A stretch of 64,000 nt of DNA from Streptomyces sp. MA5143a. Lineage in GTDB: Bacteria; Actinomycetota; Actinomycetes; Streptomycetales; Streptomycetaceae. Where the stretch lies: assembly GCF_900290235.1 (NCBI RefSeq), contig NZ_OLMK01000103.1:19684-83683 (forward strand), in the 5' to 3' direction. The position numbers and the translations under genes were made by a program. Below, piece after piece: positions 35,187 to 42,898 of this stretch (position 1 is the first letter of the stretch; each line of letters begins with the position of its first letter). The notes under the pieces were generated by a model. That model was not told where the DNA came from. It worked only from the letters and a program-made list of their open reading frames with translations, and searched no databases.

Positions 35187-38100
35187 ATGATCCGGCCCGA
35201 TGACCCGCGCACCGCGGCGGCCCGGGTGTTCGCCGAGGGCGGCGCGTTCGGCGAGCTGCTGGCCGGGATCGACTGGGCGGCGACGCCGCTGGGGCCCCCG
35301 GAGTCCTGGCCGGGGCCCCTGGTGGACACCCTGCGCCTCATGCTCGCCTCCGAGCAGGGGATGGTTCTGTACTGGGGGGCGGACTTCACCATGCTGTACA
35401 ACGAGAGCTCCGCATCCATTGCCGGAGCCCAGCATCCCGGGGCGCTCGGCAGGCCCTTCCGGGAGGCGTTCCCCGAGGTCTGGGAGCCCGGGGGCTCCCA
35501 ACTCCGCTATGTGACGGACACCCGCAAGCCCCTGCGGATCCCGGATAACCCGATCGTCATTGAGCGCCACGGCATTTTGGAGCAGTGCTACTTCGACGCC
35601 GCCAACCAGCCCGTTCTGTTGGAGGACGGCACCGTCGGCGGCGTGCTGCAGATCACCACCGAGACCACCGGCCGGGTACTGGGCGAGCGTCGGCTGCGGC
35701 TGCTGAGCGAGACCGGCGCGCGCACCGCCGGGCTGCCCACCCCCGGCGAGGTCGCCCGCGTGGTCGCCGAGGTGGCGGACTCCTACCGCGAGGAGATCCC
35801 GTTTCTGGGCCTGTACATGGCCGCCGAGCCGGGGGTGCTGCGGCTGGCGGCATCCGCCGGCCTGCCCGCCGGGCTCCGGCCGGCGCCCGAGACCGTCTCG
35901 CTGGAGGCGGTCGGCGGGGCGGAGGCGGCGGCCCGGCTGGCGCGGGTGGTCGCCGACGGGGCCCCGGCCCCCCTGCCGGCCGCCGCGTTCGGCGGCGGGC
36001 AGCACGCCGGGGCCCGCCGGTTCCCGGTCGAGCAGGCTCTGGCCCTGCCGCTGCACTGCGCGGGCCGGGTGGAGGGCGTCCTGGTGGTGGGCGTCAACCC
36101 CTGCTTCCCGCCCGCCGGGGCCTACCGGGACTTCCTGGAGGTGCTCGCCTCCGCCGTGGCCGGGGCGGTGGCGGCCGCGGTCGCGCACGAAGAGCAGCGT
36201 CGGCGGGCGGAGGCGCTGGCCGAGCTGGACCGGGCCAAGACCACGTTCTTCGCCAATGTCAGCCACGAGTTGCGCACCCCGCTCACCCTGCTGCTGGGCC
36301 CGATCCAGCAGGCCCTCGTCGACGAGGACCGGCCCGAGCGGCGCGAGCAGCTTCAGCTGGCCGAGCGCGGCGCCCTGCGTCTGCTGAAGCAGGTCAACAC
36401 CCTCCTGGACGTGTCCAGGGCCGAGGCCGGGCAGGTGCGGGGGATCTTCGAGCCGGTCGACCTCTCCCGCACCACTGCCGAACTGGCCGGAGTGTTCCGC
36501 TCCGCCTTCGAGGCGGCCGGGCTGCATCTGGAGGTGGACTGCCCGCCGCTGCCCAAGGCGGTGCCCCTGGACCGGGAGATGTGGGAGAAGATCATCCTCA
36601 ACCTGTTGAGCAACTCCCTGAAGTTCACCTTCACCGGCGGCGCCCGGGTGCAGGTGGCCGCGGCCGGCGACCGGGCCCGGCTGACCGTGACCGACACCGG
36701 CACCGGCACCGGCATCCCAGAAGATGAGCTGCCGCACCTGTTCGAGCGCTTCCACCGGGTCCGCGGCGCCCGCTCCCGCTCCCACGAGGGCAGCGGCCTC
36801 GGCCTGGTGATGGTGAAGGACCTGGTGGAAGCGCACGGCGGCACCGTCGGCGTGGACAGCCGGCTCGGCCGGGGCACCACCGTCACCGTGGACCTCCCCT
36901 TCGCCGCCGCCCACCGGCCCCGCCCAGGCCCGCCCGCTCCAAGCGCCGCGCCCTCCGGGGATGACGCGGGCGGCCGGCCCGGCCGCGCCGAGGCCTATGT
37001 CAACGAGGCTCTGGGCTGGCTGGAGGCCGGGCCTGCCTCGGCACGCACCCCGCAGGATCGTGGGGCCCCGGAGATCCCCTGCGGCCCCGGCCCGCAGGAG
37101 ACCGACCGCCGCCCGCACACAACCGGCCGCCCCCACCGGGCACGGCTGCTGGTCGTGGACGACAACGCCGACATGCGCGCCTACCTCGCCCAGCTGCTGC
37201 AGCCGGAGTACGAGGTGCTGCTCGCCGCCGACGGCCGGGCCGCCCTGGAGACGGCCCTGGCGCAGCCGGTGGAGCTGGTGCTCAGCGACGTGATGATGCC
37301 CCGCATGGACGGCTTTGAGCTGGTCCGGGCGTTGCGCGCCGACCCGCGCACCGCCCGCCTGCCCATCGTCCTGCTCACCGCCCGCGCCAGCGAGGAGGAT
37401 TCCGTGCAGGGCCGGCTCGCCGGCGCCGACGACTACCTGGCCAAGCCCTTCTCCGCGCGCCAGCTGCTGGCGCGCGTCCGCACCGGGCTGGAACTGTCCC
37501 GGCTGCGCGAACAGGTCCTGACCGAGACCCGCAACCAGCTGGCCGTGCTGGCCTCCCTGGCCGACGCGGGCCTGCGGCTGTCCGCCACCCTCGACCCGGA
37601 CCAGATACTGCACACCGCCGGCCAGCTCCTGCTGCCCGACTTCGCCGACCAGATCAGCATCCACCTCACCGACCCGGCATCCGCCCCGGCGCAGTCGCCC
37701 CCGGCGTACACCGCCGGCGCCCCCCTGCTGGCCTGCGAGGCCCTGGCCACCGCAGCCGCCCACGCGATCAGCGGCACGGCCCCCGCCCCAGCCGGCCCGC
37801 ACCCGGCGCACGCCACCGTGCTGGCCCTGCCGCTACGCTCCCACGACCAGACGCTGGGGGCGCTCGTCCTCGCCCGGCACACCGACGGCTACTCCGCGCT
37901 CGAACGCAAGTATCTGGAGAACCTCGCCCACCGCCTGGCCCTGGCCCACGACAACGCCACCCGGTACCACACCGAGCGCCGCCTCGCCCTGACCCTGCAG
38001 CGCGCCCTGCTGCCGCAGCGCCTGCCCCAGGTGCCCGGGGTGCGCCTAGCCACCCACTACCGGGCCAGCAACCGCGGTGCCGAGATCGGCGGCGACTGGT

Positions 38101-38717
38101 ACGACGTGCTCGCCCTGCCCGACGGCGCCGTGGGACTGGCCATCGGCGACGTCATGGGCCACGACGTGGAAGCCGCCACCGTGATGGGCCGACTCCGCTC
38201 CGCCCAGCAAAGCCTCGCGCTGGAGGGCGCCGGCCCGGCCCAGGTGCTGGCCAAACTCGACGCCTACCTGCAATCGCTCGACACCGAACGCTTCGCCACC
38301 TGCCTGTACGCCGTCTACGACCCCCACCGCCAACGCCTGCGCTACGCCGCCGGCGGGCACCTGCCGCCCCTGCTGGTGACCGGAGAGCACACCGCCTACC
38401 TGGAGGTGGACCCGGCGCTGCCGCTGGGGCTGGGCAGCACTCCGGTCGACCGCGAGGTGGCGTTCCCGCCCGGCACCGGCCTGCTGATGTACACCGACGG
38501 CCTGGTGGAGAACCGGGCGCTGTCCCTGGACGACGGCCTGGCGGCCCTGCGCCGGGCCTGCGGCGCGCTGCCCGCCGCCGCCCGCACCGACCCCCAGCAG
38601 ATCACCGAACGGGCCCTGGAGCTGCTCGGCACCCCCGGTCGGGCAGACGATGACACGGCCCTGCTCGCCGCCACCGCCGACCCATCGTGTCGAACCGGTG
38701 ACCCGCGGCCTGACTGA
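35187..38717 (+). CDS. Hybrid PAS-GAF-histidine kinase-receiver-GAF-SpoIIE phosphatase
   Basis: This single protein of 1176 residues appears cytoplasmic, with no membrane segment seen. Order: PAS-like region (about 20-165, LYWGADFTMLYNESSASIAG), GAF (170-335), HisKA with FFANVSHELRTPLTLLLGP (histidine 360), HATPase (LNLLSNSLKFTFTGGARVQV; GSGLGLVMVKDLVEAHGG), a proline-rich linker, and a receiver with LLVVDDNADMRAYLAQLL and aspartate 701 in LSDVMMPRMDG. A second GAF (about 780-920) and SpoIIE/PP2C (GAEIGGDWYD, aspartate 970; IGDVMGHD, aspartate 988; LMYTDGLVE; DDTALL) complete it. Phosphorelay probably controls phosphatase activity towards an anti-anti-sigma factor. ATG 35187 has GGAGGAAG upstream. 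Confidence 0.9.
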   Translation: MIRPDDPRTAAARVFAEGGAFGELLAGIDWAATPLGPPESWPGPLVDTLRLMLASEQGMVLYWGADFTMLYNESSASIAGAQHPGALGRPFREAFPEVWEPGGSQLRYVTDTRKPLRIPDNPIVIERHGILEQCYFDAANQPVLLEDGTVGGVLQITTETTGRVLGERRLRLLSETGARTAGLPTPGEVARVVAEVADSYREEIPFLGLYMAAEPGVLRLAASAGLPAGLRPAPETVSLEAVGGAEAAARLARVVADGAPAPLPAAAFGGGQHAGARRFPVEQALALPLHCAGRVEGVLVVGVNPCFPPAGAYRDFLEVLASAVAGAVAAAVAHEEQRRRAEALAELDRAKTTFFANVSHELRTPLTLLLGPIQQALVDEDRPERREQLQLAERGALRLLKQVNTLLDVSRAEAGQVRGIFEPVDLSRTTAELAGVFRSAFEAAGLHLEVDCPPLPKAVPLDREMWEKIILNLLSNSLKFTFTGGARVQVAAAGDRARLTVTDTGTGTGIPEDELPHLFERFHRVRGARSRSHEGSGLGLVMVKDLVEAHGGTVGVDSRLGRGTTVTVDLPFAAAHRPRPGPPAPSAAPSGDDAGGRPGRAEAYVNEALGWLEAGPASARTPQDRGAPEIPCGPGPQETDRRPHTTGRPHRARLLVVDDNADMRAYLAQLLQPEYEVLLAADGRAALETALAQPVELVLSDVMMPRMDGFELVRALRADPRTARLPIVLLTARASEEDSVQGRLAGADDYLAKPFSARQLLARVRTGLELSRLREQVLTETRNQLAVLASLADAGLRLSATLDPDQILHTAGQLLLPDFADQISIHLTDPASAPAQSPPAYTAGAPLLACEALATAAAHAISGTAPAPAGPHPAHATVLALPLRSHDQTLGALVLARHTDGYSALERKYLENLAHRLALAHDNATRYHTERRLALTLQRALLPQRLPQVPGVRLATHYRASNRGAEIGGDWYDVLALPDGAVGLAIGDVMGHDVEAATVMGRLRSAQQSLALEGAGPAQVLAKLDAYLQSLDTERFATCLYAVYDPHRQRLRYAAGGHLPPLLVTGEHTAYLEVDPALPLGLGSTPVDREVAFPPGTGLLMYTDGLVENRALSLDDGLAALRRACGALPAAARTDPQQITERALELLGTPGRADDDTALLAATADPSCRTGDPRPD

Positions 38718-38739
38718 GGGTGACCGCGGACACGGCCCG

Positions 38740-39420
38740 AATGCCGAACCCGCGATCGTCCTGCACGACCTGGGCAGCCGCCGGGAATCCCGCGCCTTGT
38801 TCAACACGGCCGCCCGGGCGGCCTCCGAATCCGGCGACGGCCAGCTGTACGCCTGGGTCCGGGCGCGCGAGGCGATGGTCCCGCTCAACTACGGCGCCCC
38901 GAAGGCCCTCGCCGGCCTTGCCGAACAGGCCCGCCACGTTGTCGGGAACCGACCGACCGCCGCTGCTGTCCTGGCGGCCGCCGTCGCCGCCCGCGCCTCC
39001 GCCCTCAACCACCAGAGCGAGCAGGCCCGAGCCGCGCTCGCGGAAGCGGACGCCCTCATGGAACGGCTCCCCGAGGGCGAGCGGTCGGACACGTGGCTGA
39101 CTTACTCCGAGCAGAAGCATCACGTGCACCCCAGCCACGCCTACACCACGCTCGGAGACACGGCCCGCGCCCACGAGAGCCAGCAGCGGGCGCTGGACCT
39201 GCCCGCACCGACCAGCACCATGACGCGCACCCTGCTGCACACCGACAGCGCGGCCTGCTCCCACCACGACGGCGACAGCGAAGAAGCGCGCCACCGTACG
39301 GTCGCCGCGCTCACCGCGCTGCCGGACGGCTACCGCACCGGGCTCGCGCGACGCCGCGCGCAGGACCTGTACGAGGCGATCCCCACCGAGCACCACCACA
39401 CGGCGGTGGAGAGGTGGGGG
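38740..39420 (+). pseudogene. XRE-type TPR regulator, C-terminal remnant
   Basis: In one frame the plus strand gives VLHDLGSRRESRALFNTAAR, ESGDGQLYAWVRAREAMVPL, NYGAPKALAGLAEQARHVVG and GYRTGLARRRAQDLYEAIPT. This is the tetratricopeptide half of the Streptomyces regulators that carry an N-terminal Cro/CI helix-turn-helix. That domain is missing, and the piece begins right behind the hybrid kinase stop. The frame stays open to 39468 but loses similarity after about 39415. No start codon with a ribosome-binding site is visible. Confidence 0.65.
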
Positions 39421-39553
39421 TCAGGCCAGGCCGCCTTTCCTCCCGACCGGCAGCCGAACCCCGCGTAACCGGCTTGGCCCGCATGGCAGCCGAGCAAACG
39501 GCGCACGGCACCATCGGGGCCTCCAACCCTCAGTCCGAGTAGATGAGTTGCCG

Positions 39554-39592
39554 GTAGACGCTGTCTACGAATGTCTGGTAGACACTGTCTAT
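39554..39592. promoter_or_regulatory. Two tandem palindromes overlapping the TetR start
   Basis: GTAGAC-GCT-GTCTAC lies at 39554-39568 and GTAGAC-ACT-GTCTAT at 39578-39592, 24 bases apart. The second runs into the ATG at 39591. This is a typical autoregulatory TetR operator and suggests a leaderless transcript. The sites remain sharp although the regulator gene is broken. Confidence 0.7.
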
Positions 39593-40113
39593 GGATGTTG
39601 AAGGGCCTCTGCGGGAACGACTGGTCGATGCCGGCGCAGAGCTGGCGCTGCCTGAGGGCACCGCTTCGGTTGGTCTTCGGGAGATCGCCCGCCGGGCGGG
39701 TGTGTCGCACGGTGCGCCGCGGCGCTACTTTCCGACACACCGGGCGCTGTTGTCGGCCATCGCGCGCAGAGGCTTCGAGGAGCTGGGCGCGCGGTCCGCC
39801 GCAGACACGGCAGGGACTGCCGTGCCGCGTGATGAGTTGGCGGCGCTGGCGCGGGTGTACGTCACCTACGAACTGAAACGGCGCGGCATGCGAGTTGATG
39901 TTCCGTCACGACCTGCTCGACGGCGGCGAGCAGAGTGGAACTCCGGACGGGCCCCGGCTGTGGGAGGCGACGCTCCCGATGTTCCTGCACGGCATCGCCC
40001 AGCTGTGGTCCTGGGGCAGCCTGTAACTCGCCCTCGGCGGCGAGGGTACCGCCAGTCACGACCGGTTGATCGAAACTGCGCTGGATGCTCATCTCGGGCC
40101 GATGGCCTCATGA
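39591..40113 (+). pseudogene. TetR/AcrR regulator, inactivated by frameshift and stop
   Basis: The first part is sound: DVEGPLRERLVDAGAELALP and VGLREIARRAGVSHGAPRRY then FPTHRALLSAI, the helix-turn-helix. Near 39895 a shift moves the reading to ELMFRHDLLDGGEQSGTPDG and PMFLHGIAQLWSWGSL, where an in-frame TAA (40036-40038) replaces what is usually glutamine. After it LALGGEGTASHDRLIETALD and AHLGPMAS continue to TGA 40111. Two independent lesions make this a pseudogene. It overlaps the following transporter start by ATGA. Confidence 0.75.
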
Positions 40114-40248
40114 CCGGGCGGCCGCAACGCTCGGTCCCGGTTCTCGTCAGCGTGGCCGGGGCGGTGATCGTCGCACTGGACGGCACGTTCTGCTGGTGGC
40201 GCAGCCCTGCCTGCAGCGTTCGCTCGCCGCGAGCCCGGCACATATCCA
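40110..40248 (+). pseudogene. MFS drug-efflux transporter N-terminal fragment
   Basis: ATG 40110 overlaps the TetR stop. The frame reads TGRPQRSVPVLVSVAGAVIV then ALDGT, the first helix of a DHA2-type MFS exporter. After a shift the text LVAQPCLQRSLAASPAHIQ continues the family pattern up to about 40245, where the gene is lost. The rest of the transporter is deleted just before the PlsC gene. Confidence 0.65.
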
Positions 40249-40264
40249 ATAGAGGAACGAATTG

Positions 40265-40933
40265 ATGTATGAGCACTTAAAGCGGCTGACTGGACCGGTA
40301 CTGCGTACCGCGGCGCGGCTCGAAGCCGTGGGCCTGGAGAATGTGCCGCAGTCGAACGGCGTCATTCTCGCGTCCAACCACCTGTCCATCGTGGACTCCA
40401 CCTTCCTGCCGCTGGTGCTGGACCGACCGGTGACCTTCATGGCGAAGGCGGAGTACTTTGAGGGAGGTTCCTGGCCGACGCGGATCGTCTCGTCCTTCAT
40501 GCGGGGAAGTGGGCAGGTTCCAGTCGACCGCGAGAACCAACGGGCGGCGGTAGCCTCACTTGACGCGTGTCTTCGGGTGGTGAAGGACGGCGGCGTCTTC
40601 TGCATCTACCCCGAGGGCACACGCTCCCCGGACGGTCGGCTCTACCGGGCCAAGACGGGCGTGGCATGGCTGGCTCTCAAGTCCGGCGCGCCCGTGGTGC
40701 CGGTGGCCATGAGCGGCACCGACCGCGTCCTGCCGCCCGGGCGTGTGCTTCCGCGTCCGGCCAAGGTCAAGGTCACCTTCGGCAAGCCCGTCGACCTCTC
40801 CCTGTACGAGGGCTCCGCCGCTGACGCCGGTGCCCGAAGGGCCGTCTCCGACCTGATCGTGCAGGCCATAGCAGAGGTCTCCGGCCAGGAATACGTGCCC
40901 GTCTACGCGGCGAGGGCGAAGAAGCAGGGCTGA
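40265..40933 (+). CDS. 1-acyl-sn-glycerol-3-phosphate acyltransferase (PlsC family)
   Basis: This is a 222-residue membrane-associated acyltransferase that adds an acyl chain to lysophosphatidate in phospholipid synthesis. Block I is NHLSIVDSTF (H-x4-D), block II MRGSGQVPVDRENQ, block III YPEGTRSPDGRLYRAKTG and block IV VVPVAMSGTDRVLPPG. There is no strong transmembrane helix, so peripheral binding is likely. ATG 40265 has AGAGGAA upstream. The gene starts where the MFS gene was deleted, so its current upstream region may be new. Confidence 0.88.
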   Translation: MYEHLKRLTGPVLRTAARLEAVGLENVPQSNGVILASNHLSIVDSTFLPLVLDRPVTFMAKAEYFEGGSWPTRIVSSFMRGSGQVPVDRENQRAAVASLDACLRVVKDGGVFCIYPEGTRSPDGRLYRAKTGVAWLALKSGAPVVPVAMSGTDRVLPPGRVLPRPAKVKVTFGKPVDLSLYEGSAADAGARRAVSDLIVQAIAEVSGQEYVPVYAARAKKQG

Positions 40934-40956
40934 CCCCGGCCCTGTTCTTTCCGAAG

Positions 40957-41225
40957 CTACGGCGAAGTGACGAGTAGCTCTCTGTGATCAGCGTGGCGCG
41001 CGGTCAGGGATAGCGGTGCGGGTCCGGGTACCTCGGCGACCTGGAGGGCAGCGAAGTCGGCGTGGGCCTGTTCGACGGCTTCGGGGTACACCTCGCGCTT
41101 GGCGTGCTCGGCGAGCGCCCGGTAGATGCCGGGCGACGCGGAGCACGGTGTGGAGCATGTCGTCGGTGACGACCGGGGGCCGGCCACCGTGCTTGCCCTT
41201 GCGGGTCGCCCTGGGCCCTGGATTT
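40957..41225 (-). mobile_element. Site-specific recombinase C-terminal remnant (copy 1)
   Basis: The minus strand reads GKHGGRPPVVTDDMLHTVLR, then after an internal deletion GIYRALAEHAKREVYPEAVE and QAHADFAALQ. I recall this pattern from the C-terminal part of serine-recombinase-like proteins in Streptomyces; family naming is tentative. A second remnant of the same sequence type lies at 60.0-60.1 kb. Confidence 0.45.
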
Positions 41226-41268
41226 ACCTGGGCCTGAGGTCGGCATCAATGAGAGGACGAGCAGCAAG

Positions 41269-42303
41269 ATGACGTATCAGGAGCGACACACTGCGCCGGA
41301 CAGGGTGACTTCGGAGAAGGCGCAGGCGGACGACGCGGGACCGTCGGCGGGGCGGGAGCAGGGCGGTTCTGCCGAAGAGTCCGTACGGGTGCGGTCGTCG
41401 GGAGGCGCGGAGTTCGTGGTCCGGCTCCTGCGTGCGGAGCGGCCAGACGCCCCAGTGGCGCTCGTGGTACCGGCGATGGGGGCGCGGGCGCGGTTCTACG
41501 CTCCCTTCGCCCGCGGGCTGCACCAGGGCGGTCTGCACGTGGCGGTCACGGACCTCCGTGGCCAGGGCGAGAGCACCCCGGTGGCGCGCCGAGGAGTGGC
41601 GTACGGGTACCGGGAGATGGTCGATGACGACCTTCCCGCTGTCGCCCGTGCGGTCTCCGCCGCGTTCCCGCGTTCGCCGGTGGTACTCATCGGACACAGC
41701 CTCGGCGGCCAGCTCGCGCTGCTCAGCACCGCGACTGAGCTCACCGGGGTGCACGCCGTCGTGCTGACGGCAGCCGGGTCGGTCTGGTGGCGGGGGTTCG
41801 GCTCGGTGCGTGGGCTCCGCAACCTGGTCGGCAGCCAGCTGTTCGCGGCGCTCGCCACGGCGCTCGGCTACTGGCCCGGGGAACGGCTCGGCTTCGGTGG
41901 CACTCAGCCCACTTCAGTGATGCGGGACTGGGCACGGCAGGGCCGCACCGGCCGCTACACGCTGGGAGGGAGCGACACCGACTACGAGGCGGCGCTCGCG
42001 CGGCTGACGCTTCCCGTCCTCGCGGTCGGCGTGGAGAACGACAGCCTGGCGCCGCCCGGCGCGACGGACCATCTGCTGCGGAAGATCCCGGCTGCCCAAG
42101 TGAGCCGGTGGCACTACTCCGAGGCCCTTGCCGGCAGCCACCGGTTGGACCACTTCCGTTGGGTCCGGCACAGCGACGGCATGAGCGCGTACATCACGGA
42201 CTGGATCTCCAACACGCTCACCACGCGGCAGGACGGCGCCGCACAGCAGAGCACACAACCGGACCCGGCCGGTGAAGGCCGCTCCGACAGAGGAGGAGTC
42301 TGA
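41269..42303 (+). CDS. Alpha/beta fold hydrolase
   Basis: The product is 344 residues. A long polar N-terminus (about 45 residues) precedes VVRLLRAERPDAPVALVVPA, GARARFYAPFARGLHQGGLH and TDLRGQGESTPVARRG. The nucleophile serine is in VLIGHSLGGQLALLS, the acid region is VLAVGVENDSLAPPGATDHL, and a histidine is in ALAGSHRLDHFRW. It is likely an esterase or lipase-like hydrolase of unknown substrate. There is no signal peptide. It does not overlap the PlsC gene (335 bases apart). Confidence 0.75.
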   Translation: MTYQERHTAPDRVTSEKAQADDAGPSAGREQGGSAEESVRVRSSGGAEFVVRLLRAERPDAPVALVVPAMGARARFYAPFARGLHQGGLHVAVTDLRGQGESTPVARRGVAYGYREMVDDDLPAVARAVSAAFPRSPVVLIGHSLGGQLALLSTATELTGVHAVVLTAAGSVWWRGFGSVRGLRNLVGSQLFAALATALGYWPGERLGFGGTQPTSVMRDWARQGRTGRYTLGGSDTDYEAALARLTLPVLAVGVENDSLAPPGATDHLLRKIPAAQVSRWHYSEALAGSHRLDHFRWVRHSDGMSAYITDWISNTLTTRQDGAAQQSTQPDPAGEGRSDRGGV

Positions 42304-42311
42304 GGTGACCG

Positions 42312-42611
42312 CTGGCCAACCTGTCGGGGCTCCTGGAGCACCAAGAGGCCCACTCCGGCGCGCGGCATGTCCCGCTGCGCGGCCGACTGATCGGGGCGCT
42401 GACACTGGGCACCGCCGTCACCCGCTACGTCCTGAAGTTCTCCGAGGTCGAGGAGGCGAGCGTCGACGACCTCGTCGAGTGCTTGCGACCGGCGGTCGAA
42501 GCGCTGATGCGGCCACCGGGTGAGCCAGAGGCGGCGAAGCAGACCGATGCCGGCCCTCCCGAAAGCCAGGCGGAAGGCCACGGCAGTGCGGGTGGCGGAA
42601 ATCGAGGCTGA
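42312..42611 (+). pseudogene. TetR-family regulator C-terminal remnant
   Basis: The frame from 42312 reads LANLSGLLEHQEAHSGARHV, PLRGRLIGALTLGTAVTRYV and LKFSEVEEASVDDLVECLRP, then a Gly/Glu-rich tail to TGA 42609. The LIGALTLGTAVTRYVLKF helix is the usual last ligand-domain helix of a TetR subgroup. No DNA-binding domain or start is present. From here to 42898 nothing else is convincing. Confidence 0.5.
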
Positions 42612-42898
42612 GCTGGAGCGCGTGCAGGCGAATATCCGGGGGCGCCCGCCCTTCGTCCGACGCGCCGCGCGAGAGCCGGATCGTTCCGTGATCCCGTGGC
42701 TCGAAGCGATGTCGAGCACCTCACCCCCCGGCCCCACGCGTCGAAGCCGTCAGCAGGTGCTGCTCCTGAGCGAAGAAAACCTCGCCTCCCAGTATCAGGA
42801 ACATATGCCTACAGAGCGTCACAAATCACCGACTGTGGCATGGCTTCTCACCGGCATCGAGGAATTGCCGAGCGAGCTGTGGACCGGGCTGGAAATTT

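Noticed and set aside
35157..37811. Minus-strand open frame of 884 codons opposite the hybrid kinase
   Set aside because: GC-rich third positions keep the opposite strand open. The text is repetitive Gly/Gln/Val with no recognisable domain, while the plus strand has full kinase, receiver and phosphatase motifs.
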